Part shown: positions 18,501 through 28,100 of the stretch, in pieces | How positions within the stretch are numbered: the stretch's first letter is position 1 | Layout of the letters: each line of letters opens with the position of its first letter | Assembly (NCBI RefSeq): GCF_001269985.1 | Contig: NZ_BBZB01000001.1 | Location: 1,302,001-1,366,000, forward strand | DNA: 64,000 nucleotides | Source of the DNA: Pseudoalteromonas sp. '520P1 No. 423' | GTDB taxonomy: Bacteria > Pseudomonadota > Gammaproteobacteria > Enterobacterales > Alteromonadaceae | Direction: 5' to 3' | Made by a program: the position numbers and the translations under genes | The notes under the pieces: generated by a model | What the model was told of the DNA's origin: nothing | The model's database searches: none | The model's input: the letters and a program-made list of their open reading frames with translations, nothing else

Positions 18501-21500
18501 CTATTAATGGAAAAATAGATAAAAAATCTTTACCTGAGCCTGATTTAGCTGATGAACTAAATCGTTTTATTGCTCCAAGTACACAGCAAGAGGCGTTAAT
18601 TGTTGAGGTTTGCTCACAATTACTCAATATTGATAGCAGTGAATTAAGCCTAAGTGCAAACTTTTTTGAATGGGGCGGACACTCTTTATTAATAATGAAG
18701 TTAAACGCGAGTTTAAAAGCCAAAGGTTTTGATGTTTCAATAAGTGAGCTATTTAAAGCTGAAAATTTACAGCAAATGGCTAAGTTGTTGGTTGATAATA
18801 CTGAAATAAATCAAGAAGATATTTCGAGTAAAATACCTGATATTTGTGATTGTGTTACACCACAAATGATAGATTTAGCTGCTTTATCACAAGATGAAAT
18901 TATTGCTATATCAAATAGGTTGCCTGGCGGCATGGCAAATATTCAAGATATATATCCATTGGCGCCGCTGCAAGAAGGTATATTGTTTATACATAAACTA
19001 AGTGAAGCAAAACAAGCAGACCCTTTTATTTCCCCTAGTATTTTTGAGCTTAAAAACGAACAAGACCTATCAACTTTTATCAAAGGTTTAAATTTTGTAA
19101 TTAGCAGACACGATGCATTAAGAACTGCAATCATGTGGCGTAATAACAGCCAAGCTTTTCAAGTTGTATTAAAGCAAGCACAATTAAAAGTTGAACACAT
19201 ACAATTTGATGATACTAGGAATGTTAAGGATGAAATATTAGCACTTAGCGATAGTGAAAAGTTATGGTTTGATATAGAAACAGCGCCTTTATTGAATTTA
19301 ACAGTTGCTTTTGATCCTAAAACAGAACGCTATTATGCCTTGCTAAAATCTCATCATCTTATTGCTGATCATGTTACTTTGGAAATTATTCAGCAAGAGT
19401 TGAAGTTATTTGCTCTGGGTAAATCAGATATATTATTACCAGCACCTGAGTATCGTCATTTTATTAAATACACATTACTGCAAGATAAACAACAAGATGC
19501 CTTAGATTACTTTACTCAAAAGTTAACTGATATTGATGCGCCTAGTTTAGCGTTTAACTTAATTATCGATGGTAAGAGTCAAAGTAAGATCATTGAATCT
19601 AGAGTGGCTTTAGATGCTCAACTAAATAATAAAATAAGGCAAGTTTGTCAGCAACACCAGCTAACACCAGCTGCTTTGTTTCATGGTGCGTGGGCTATGG
19701 TGATAGGCGCTTGTAGTGGTGTTGATAAAGTTGTCTTTGGTACTGTTTTGTCTGGGCGATTACAAGGGGTAACCCAGATAGACAAAATGGTCGGTATGTT
19801 TATTAATACGTTACCTTTACGTATTGATTTAAATAATCAAGATGTCACATCATTCCTAAAAACAGTGCATCATAACCTTTTGTCTTTAATACCATATGAA
19901 CAAACTTCATTAGCTCAAGCTCAACGTTGTGCCAATGTACATAATGACACACCGCTATTTAATGCTGTTTTAAATTACCGTCATTCACAGCAGTTAAATG
20001 TAAACGCTAGTCAAAGTACTCAAGATGATACGTTTTTCAAATATTTATCAGGACATGATCGCACTCATTATCCAATAAGTTTATCGGTCGATGATTTTGG
20101 TGATGAATTCTCATTTAATTTTCAAATAGCAGAACAAATTAATCTTCGTCAAATTGAAAGTTATATGCATACCGCTATAACCAATTTAGTTGATGCTTTA
20201 ATTTCAGAGGACTTAGTTGCCGTGAATTCGTTAACTATCTTGCCTCCAGAAGAAGTTAATCGTCAATTATGTGATTCTCAGGGGCTTGAAGTTAGGCTAG
20301 ATAACTCTGCGTGCATCCATCAATTATTTGAACAACAAGTAGCATGTACGCCAGATCTCACAGCTTTAGTATTTGGTGAGTATCGTATTAGTTATCAAAC
20401 ACTCAATGAAAGAGCCAATCAATTAGCGCATCATTTATTGAACCAATATAAGATTCAACCAGATATGCGTATTGGGGTGTGCTTAGAAAGATCTATATCT
20501 ACAGTTGTAGCTGTGTTAGCTGTGCTAAAAGCTGGAGGTGCATATGTACCAATCGATCCTGATTATCCATCATCTAGAGTAGAGCACATGTTGACTCATG
20601 GTCAATTAACTGTGGTCTTAACTCAAGAAAAATTATTAGCTCAACTACCCCTTAATGGGCAAAAGTCTGTCTTGCTTAATGATATGGGAGAAATATTTAC
20701 ATCTGAATTTGATTCTAATGTGCTGAGTAAAGCGAACCTTGATTTGGTGTTATCTGGATTAAACCCTAAAAATTTAGCTTATGTTATTTATACTTCAGGA
20801 TCCACAGGTACACCTAAAGGCGTCATGGTTGAGCATGCTCAATTTATTAATTTTATAAGCGCTATGAAAAATAAATTTGAGCTTAAATCAGGTGATAGTG
20901 TTTTAGGCTTAACATCTTTATCTTTTGATATTCATACTCTTGAAGTTTTCTTACCTTTAATAAGTGGTGCGGCTTTAATTTTTAGTGATAAATCTCAGTC
21001 ACAAAATGCAGATGAAATTTCTAAGTTAGTAGCACAATTTAATGTGAATTTAATACAAGCGACACCTGCAACTTGGAAAATGTTAACAACAATAGGGTGG
21101 CAGCCAAGTCATCCAGTCACTTTGTTATCAGGGGGGGAGCCGCTAAGCAACAGCCTGAAAAATGAGTTAGTAAATTTAGATAAAGTAACTGTATTTAACA
21201 TGTATGGTCCAACAGAAACAACAGTTTGGTCATCAATAAGTGCGTTAAATTCAAAAGACAGTGTTGATATTGGCAAGCCAATTCAAAATACCCAGTTTTA
21301 TATTTTGAATCAGCATAATCAGTTAGTACCAGATGGTACCGTCGGAGAATTATATATAGGCGGTCAAGGGGTTACTCGAGGTTACTTAATGGATCAAACT
21401 CGTACTGATGAGCGCTTTATAAATCATCAGTTTACCAATAGCAGTGTAGCAGTACGTTTATATAAAACCGGTGATTTAGTTAAAAAACTACCTTGTGGCA

Positions 21501-22192
21501 ACTTCGCTTTTATAGGCCGTGCTGATGAACAGGTAAAAGTTCGTGGATTTAGAATTGAACTTGCTGAGATTGAATTTCAATTAAATCAATTAGAAGAGGT
21601 TAATTCATCTGTTGTCTTAGTGCAAAATAATGCTAATGGCGATGCTCATCTCGTTGCATATATCCAATTTGAAGAAACCTTATCAAGAACATCTAGCAAT
21701 GAAGAGGATGTTTATGATTTTGGTGAAATAAAAGCTGTGTTAGCAAGTGTATTACCTCATTATATGGTGCCCAATTCATATACTCAGATTTCTCAATGGC
21801 CACTTACACCAAATGGCAAGCTGGATAAAAAGTCATTGGTTAAATTAAATACCAGCAATATCAAAGAAGCTTATGTTAAGCCAAGCAGTGAATTAGAAAT
21901 CACATTAGCAAATATATGGGCTGAGTTACTAGATCAACCTGTCAATCAAATCAGTATTAATGACAACTTTTTTGATTTAGGGGGGCATTCTTTATTGGTT
22001 GCGCGTTTATTGACTCAAATAAAAACTATGGATGGCTTTGAATATGCAGGTGTCGAATTAAAGTCACTATTTAATATGAGGGATTTGGCACAAATGGCTC
22101 AAATGCTTGCGCATGAGCAATTAACTGAGAAATATAATGCGTCGCAAGCATATTTAGATGATTTAGATGTTGTTGAAGAAGGTGAAATATAA
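15524..22192 (+). CDS. NRPS 3: C-A-T-C(dual)-A-T, predicted aromatic and Gly modules
   Basis: A 2222-residue protein with two modules. The first condensation domain (about 25-470) has HHIAADG at 169-175. The first A domain (about 505-990) has hand-read code DAFTIAAVC, close to the GrsA Phe code. Its carrier has Ser1054 (WGGHS). The second condensation domain (about 1120-1570) opens with IQDIYPLAPLQEG and has HHLIADH at 1277-1283, the type that includes dual epimerization/condensation domains, so the aromatic residue may be D. The second A domain (about 1610-2080) reads DILQLGMVW, close to known Gly codes (DILQLGLIWK). The second carrier has Ser2156. There is no thioesterase; the chain passes to NRPS 4, whose ATG overlaps the stop codon by one base. 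Confidence 0.92.
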   Translation: MIDDLLSEFDPEMLKMVLGDDLDDAVNLQIPSLKQTQYPLSFSQNRMWLIEQLQGNSAEYNSAVAFKIEGKVSLSILQKAINEIIQRHEILRTVYKNTEDGPIQIILEKFEFSIKEYDLTSFNENLQQEKLEKILKEETYSPFDLTSDLMIRVSYLHMSNEGVLVFNMHHIAADGWSQQILKKELVSLYESFSKDEESQLNAMQLQYGDYAAWQQQKYNSDQLESQFKYWEAHLEDVPAIHSLPLDFQRPEKKQYHGGEITQTLNSDIAIKLLSLAKAHKLTPFMLSHGALALVLSKHSNNSDIVIGTPIANREFIELESLVGFFASTLVLRLNTSHNRLLDYFNHIRDVNLSSQSHQDVPFEQLVERLNVTRSTAYNPLFQIVLTASNQLSTTGAKVPLKDCSLSEYKFDTVVARFDLDIDIKITEQGAQIKWVYDKSIFSEQHIRLMSDHLCQVLEEFSKLETDLNKQELSEFPVSDVSLLNKKEINSLLNLSNNPAVAYDASVCIHELFEEHVLARPDSTAIVFENQSLSYSQLNHSANQLAHFIRERYDISPDSLVALSIERSIDMVIAILAILKSGAAYIPIDPEYPKSRVDYILADANPSVIITQKCIETRLALSAFNTLCIDDEVIKHDISLSSNENILPASIKLESSHLAYVIYTSGSTGQPKGVLLAHRGAVNLAHSQKKSFDVSADSRVLQFASISFDAATFEWIMAFTNGAGLYVCSQEEKQSNLLLQTLLKEKHVTHATLPPALLSCLDFDNNYSFKALIVAGEACDANVANTWSASYAMYNAYGPSETTVCASYAKLTPNSPISIGKALYNTYLYIFNFDGTLAPLGAVGELYIGGDSLARGYLNNPKLTKEKFIDNPYSKECGVDNCSVLYKTGDLVRYLPNGELQFIGRTDEQVKIRGFRIELGEIEQQIAKYPEVDSVIVLTKVSPSKTMYLQAYIKFKSVNENSENIKLLKAYLKQVLPDYMLPQHLVAITNWPLTINGKIDKKSLPEPDLADELNRFIAPSTQQEALIVEVCSQLLNIDSSELSLSANFFEWGGHSLLIMKLNASLKAKGFDVSISELFKAENLQQMAKLLVDNTEINQEDISSKIPDICDCVTPQMIDLAALSQDEIIAISNRLPGGMANIQDIYPLAPLQEGILFIHKLSEAKQADPFISPSIFELKNEQDLSTFIKGLNFVISRHDALRTAIMWRNNSQAFQVVLKQAQLKVEHIQFDDTRNVKDEILALSDSEKLWFDIETAPLLNLTVAFDPKTERYYALLKSHHLIADHVTLEIIQQELKLFALGKSDILLPAPEYRHFIKYTLLQDKQQDALDYFTQKLTDIDAPSLAFNLIIDGKSQSKIIESRVALDAQLNNKIRQVCQQHQLTPAALFHGAWAMVIGACSGVDKVVFGTVLSGRLQGVTQIDKMVGMFINTLPLRIDLNNQDVTSFLKTVHHNLLSLIPYEQTSLAQAQRCANVHNDTPLFNAVLNYRHSQQLNVNASQSTQDDTFFKYLSGHDRTHYPISLSVDDFGDEFSFNFQIAEQINLRQIESYMHTAITNLVDALISEDLVAVNSLTILPPEEVNRQLCDSQGLEVRLDNSACIHQLFEQQVACTPDLTALVFGEYRISYQTLNERANQLAHHLLNQYKIQPDMRIGVCLERSISTVVAVLAVLKAGGAYVPIDPDYPSSRVEHMLTHGQLTVVLTQEKLLAQLPLNGQKSVLLNDMGEIFTSEFDSNVLSKANLDLVLSGLNPKNLAYVIYTSGSTGTPKGVMVEHAQFINFISAMKNKFELKSGDSVLGLTSLSFDIHTLEVFLPLISGAALIFSDKSQSQNADEISKLVAQFNVNLIQATPATWKMLTTIGWQPSHPVTLLSGGEPLSNSLKNELVNLDKVTVFNMYGPTETTVWSSISALNSKDSVDIGKPIQNTQFYILNQHNQLVPDGTVGELYIGGQGVTRGYLMDQTRTDERFINHQFTNSSVAVRLYKTGDLVKKLPCGNFAFIGRADEQVKVRGFRIELAEIEFQLNQLEEVNSSVVLVQNNANGDAHLVAYIQFEETLSRTSSNEEDVYDFGEIKAVLASVLPHYMVPNSYTQISQWPLTPNGKLDKKSLVKLNTSNIKEAYVKPSSELEITLANIWAELLDQPVNQISINDNFFDLGGHSLLVARLLTQIKTMDGFEYAGVELKSLFNMRDLAQMAQMLAHEQLTEKYNASQAYLDDLDVVEEGEI

Positions 22193-25100
22193 TGACTCCA
22201 AGTGCAGTATTAGAGTTAGTTTTAGGGAAAGGCATTAATCTTTACCTTGAACAGGGCAAATTGAAATTTAAGGCGCCTGTTGGCGCTATGACTTCTGAAA
22301 TAAAATCTTTATTAAAAGCCAATAAAAATGAGTTAATTACTTTATTAGCAAATCAATTTTCAACGCAAAAAAATCATAAAGAAAATAAAATTGAAAAAGT
22401 AAATGCAGATATAAAAACTTTATCTTCTGCCCAAAAACGTTTGTTATTTATCGATAAACTCCAATCAAGTTCTTCAGAGTACAACATAGTTTGTGGGTTA
22501 AAAATTGATGGGAAATTGGATTTAACATTAGTAAATAGCGTTTTTGATGAAATCATCAAAAGACATGCAGTGCTTCGCACTGTTTATCCTAAAAGTAATT
22601 CAAATGGTGATTTCCAAGTTTTAAATTCATGGCAATTTAAAACTGCAGAATATACTTTACCTGGTAGTCAAAACACTCAGGCAAGCAGTGAATTAATCAA
22701 AAGCGAGGTCCAAAAATCATTTAATTTAAAAAGTGATTTAATGATCCGAGCTAGCTATATAGATTTAAGTGCTGATAGCAACCGATCTAAAGGTATTTTA
22801 TTGTTAGTGATGCATCATATTGCTTCGGATGGTTGGTCTATAGATGTATTGCAAAAAGAATTCTTTAGTTTATACAGTGCTTTTGCCAAATCGATTGAGA
22901 GCCCATTACCTGAATTGGCAATTCAGTATAGTGATTATGCTCATTGGCAAAATAATCAAGAAACATCTGATCAGCTTGCATACTGGAAGCAACAACTTGA
23001 TGGCGTGCCCTCATGTCATCAAATACCTTTAGATATGTCCAGAAGTAAAATAAAACAACATATAGGTCAAACAGTTTCATCTCATTTACCTTCAGCGCAA
23101 TTAGCGTCAATTCAAGCGCTAGCAAAGCAATATCGCTTAACTCCTTTTATGCTTATGCATGGGGTTTTAGCATTAACGCTATCTAGACACAGTAATCAGA
23201 GCGACATAGTTATTGGTACGCCAATTGCGAATAGGCAGCAAGCTGATTTGGCTCCTTTGATTGGTTTTTTTGCCAATACCTTGGTTTTGAGAGCAAACAC
23301 AGATCATACAAGTTTTGCTAATTACTTTTCTGATCTTAGACAGTTACATTTAGATGCACAATCAAATCAAGATGTGCCTTTTGAAGAGTTAGTTGAACAT
23401 TTAAATATTCCGAGGGAGCAAGCCTTTACACCTTTATTTCAAATTATGTTAAACATGAAAACTGATTTGTCTAATGGTAAGGATATAGCGCACTCATTAC
23501 ATGATATTACTTTGTCGCCTTTAGAAATAGAAACCGTGAGTGCTAAATTTGATATTTCAATAGAAATATTACTGACGAACTCTAAAGGTGTGATCAATTG
23601 GATTTTTGATCAGTCAATTTTTACTAAAGCGCATATTGAAAAAATTAATTCTGACTTTCTTCATATTTTTACAAGCCTAGAAAGCAATTTGAATAATATG
23701 ATGCCACAAGTTGAGTTAATAGATTTGGCTTTAGCTTCTGATGAAGTGGGCTTGAAATTAGCTAAAAAAGGCTTAACACAATTAGAATATGATAAAGGCT
23801 CACATGTTCACCAATTAATTGAGCAGCAAGTTAAATCAACCCCAGATGCAATTGCCTTAATATGTCAAAATAAACAATTAACTTATAAAGAATTAAACGA
23901 ACGCGCGAATCGTTTAGCGCACTTTTTAAGAGAAAAAGGCGCATGCTTAGAAGATAGAGTTGGTGTATGTGTAAATCGTTCTGTAGATATGATTATTGCT
24001 TTGTTAGCAATTATGAAATCAGGGAATACTTATGTACCTATCGATCCTGCATATCCAAAACAACGTCAAGAATATATTATCTCAGATAGTGGTGTTAAGT
24101 TATTACTAACAGAGAGTGACTTAGCTTGTACTGCGATGGAATCTATTGAACGCATCAACATAGATAAATTAGATTTAACTTATTATCCGACGTTTAATGT
24201 CAATAGTAAGATTTTTCCTGATAATTTAGTTTATTTAATTTATACATCAGGATCTACAGGATTACCTAAAGCTGTGGCAGTTTCGCATGATCAATTATCT
24301 ATGCATATTCAATGTATTGGAAAAGAATATGGTATGACTGAAGATGATTGCGAATTACAATTTGCTTCTATCAGTTTTGATGGTGCTCATGAAAGGATCT
24401 GGACACCTCTGGCTTTTGGTTCCACATTAATGCCTAGAGATAATGAAGTTTGGTCGCCAGAACAAACTTATGAAAAAATAGCTGAATTTGGTGTAACAAT
24501 CGCTTGTTTTACACCTAGCTATTTACATCAATTTGCTCAAACTATTGGAGAAAAAGGTGCGGCGCTGCCAATTAGGTCTTATACGGTTGGCGGAGAAGCT
24601 ATGAGTAAGGATGCTTTTGACTATGTTCAAAAAACCTTATCTCCAGCTCGCATCATAAACGGTTATGGGCCCACTGAAACCGTAATTACACCTGCAATCT
24701 CAAAATACCATTTAACTGATACTTTTGAAACTGCTTATATGCCAATAGGCAATGCGGTAGGAGATCGAGAAGCATTAATATTAGATGCAAACTTAAACTT
24801 ATTACCTGTAGGCGTAACAGGCGAGTTATATTTCTCTGGTGGTTTAGCTAGAGGGTATTATGGACGTCCCGAGCTGACAGCTGAAAAATTTATTGCGAAT
24901 CCTTTTTGTGATAAAGGTTCCCGATTATATCGTACAGGTGATATCGCAAGATTCAATGAACAAGGGTTATTAGAGTATTTTGGTCGTATAGACGATCAAG
25001 TTAAAATACGAGGATTTAGAATTGAATTGGGCGAAATCGAACATAAACTCAGTCAGCATGAATTAGTTGACTCCGCACTTATTATGGCTAAAACAATGCC

Positions 25101-28100
25101 AACAGGAATCAATCAACTTGTTGGTTATGCAAAAGTAAGTGCTGAGTTAATGGTGCATTCACAAACGACGATAGAGGCCATAAAAGAAGACTTATCTTCA
25201 CAATTGCCTAGTCATATGATGCCATCGGCATTTGTTTTAATTGAGGAGTGGCCGTTAACTCCTAATGGAAAAATAGATAAGAAATCTTTACCTGATTTTG
25301 ATCTTTCACTCGCGCAAGACGAGTATGTGCCTGCTACAACACAAGCTGAGAAAGATGTTATATCAATATGTGCCCAATTATTTTCAATTGAAGCTGAAAA
25401 CATATCTACAAAAGCAAACTTTTTTGAATTAGGTGGACATTCATTATTATTAATGGAATTGTCTTCAAAATTGAACAAGTTAGGTTATGAGTCAGCAATT
25501 GCTGAGTTATTTAATGCCAGTGACTTAGCTGATATCGCCAAGCGTTTGGTTAAAGGCGTTTCAACAAATGAGCGCAGTAATAAAGTAATTGGTACTAAAG
25601 TACCAGGAAGCTGTGATTTTATTACGCCATCTATGTTGCCACTTATTTCTTTATCTCAAACAGAGATAAATCAGATTGCCAGTCAAGTTCCTGGCGGAAT
25701 GAAGAATATACAAGATATCTATCCATTAGCCCCGTTACAAGAAGGCGTCTTATTTATACATGGTGTAAGCGAATCATTAAAAAGTGATCCCTATGTGACG
25801 CCTAACTTATTTGAAATAGCTAATGATGAAGCTTTAAAAGCATTTATGGATGGATTTAAGTTTATTATTAATCGACATGATGTATTGCGTACAGCAATTT
25901 TATGGCGAGATAGAGAACAAGCTGTTCAGGTTGTCCTAAAGCAGGTAGCACTTCCTGTTACTGAATTAGATTTCCCGCAAGGGGTGAATATTCTTGATGA
26001 GATGCAAGTTTTAACTGAGCCTAAGAATCAATGGTTAGAGATAGAGTTAGCACCTTTAATGTGTATTAAAGTAGCTAAAGTGCCTGAAACTGGGAAATAT
26101 TATGTCCTATTACAAGCACACCACTTGATTTCTGATCATGTTACTTTAGAAATCATTCAACATGAATTAGCTATGTTTGAAAAAGGTCGTCATAAGGAAT
26201 TAGCAACACCAGCGCCATATAGAGAGTTTATTGCATTTACTCAAGAGCAAGGAAAAACCTTAGATGCAACGCAATTTTTTAAAGCGCAATTAAGTGATAT
26301 TACTGAACCTACATTACCCTTTGGTATATCAAATGTAAGAGGTAATGGTGATGATATTAATGAGTTAAAATTACAATTAACAAATGAACTTAATGATGAC
26401 ATAAGAAATATTTCTAAAACCATGAAATTGAGTACTGCGGCGATCTTCCATGGTGCTTGGGCTATGGTGTTAAGTGCTTGTTCATGTCGAAGTGATCTTG
26501 TCTTTGGTACTGTGATGTCGGGACGCTTACAAGGGGTAGATAATATAGAGTCGATGTTAGGTATGTTTATCAATACCTTGCCTATCCGTATTCAGTTAAA
26601 TAAATCGGCGAAAGCATTTATTGAACAAATCTCTCGTGATTTGATTGCATTAATTCCTTATGAGCAAACATCCTTAGGAGAGTCTCAAAGGTGTAGTGGT
26701 TTACAACCTGATGTGCCTTTATTTAGTGGTGTTTTGAATTATCGTCATTCAAAGAAAAAACAAGAAAATGAACAGAACCCTTTGTTTAAGTTTATTTCAG
26801 GTCAAGAGAGAACCAATTACCCATTTGGTTTAGCTGTTGATGATTTGTCTGATGAGTTTTTATTGTGTTTCCATATTCACGATAGCGTTGAAATAAAAAC
26901 AATATCAGAATATATGTTGACAGCGTTAAAGAATTTATTACAAGCATTAAAGTCATCTGATGTTAATGTTGCTCAGCTTAGTGTTTTACCTAAAAGCGAA
27001 CATCTTAAGTTAAATCAATTCAATGCTAATAAGTTTGTCCATGATGATGATGCACATGTGTTTGAATTATTTGAAAAGCAAGCTTGTATTAGACCTCAAA
27101 GCATAGCCTTGATCTGTAATGATCAAACAATGACATATAGAGAACTTAATGATAAAGCCAATCAGCTAGCACATTATTTAATTACTTCAGGTGTACAGTT
27201 AGAAGATAGAATTGGCGTTTCATTAAATCGATCTTTAAACATGGTAGTCGCGTTATTAGCAATTATGAAATCTGGTGCGGCTTATGTGCCATTAGATCCC
27301 AATTACCCTGAACATAGACAAAAGTTTATTGCTCAAGATGCTAATTTAAAAATGATTCTAACTGAGTCTAGTTTATCTATTTTACCAAAAATGGAAAAGC
27401 AACAAACTCTGATTAATATGGATCAACTCGATACTTCTTTAATGAATAAAGCAAATCCACAGCGATGTATATTTGGTGATAACTTAGTGTATTTAATTTA
27501 TACATCAGGCTCAACAGGCAAACCAAAAGCCGTGGCTGTAACGCATAAAGCGTTATCTATGCATATACAATGTATAGGTCAAGAATATGAAATGACACCA
27601 GATGATTGTGAGTTACAGTTTGCCTCAATTAATTTTGATGGTGCTCATGAAAGAATTTGGACACCTTTAGTTTTTGGTTCTACTTTGTTTCCTAGGGATA
27701 ATGATATTTGGACGCCAGAGCAGACTTTTGAAAAAATGAAGCAATATGGGGTAACAATCGCCTGTTTTACACCTAGTTATTTACATCAATTTGCGCAAAT
27801 GGTAGGTACTAAAGGTGCTCAATTAGCTGTGAGATCTTATACCGTTGGCGGTGAGGCAATGAGTAAAGAGGCTTTTGATTTTATTCAAAAAACATTAGGG
27901 ACTAAACGCATTATTAATGGTTATGGCCCAACAGAAACTGTCATTACACCCGCTATTTCAAAATACTTTCAAGGAGATGAATTTAAGTCAGCTTATATGC
28001 CTATAGGTCAAGCTGTTGGTGATAGAAAAGCTTATGTATTAGATAGCAATTTGAACCAGGTTCCATTTGGCGTTGTGGGTGAATTATATTTCTCGGGTGG

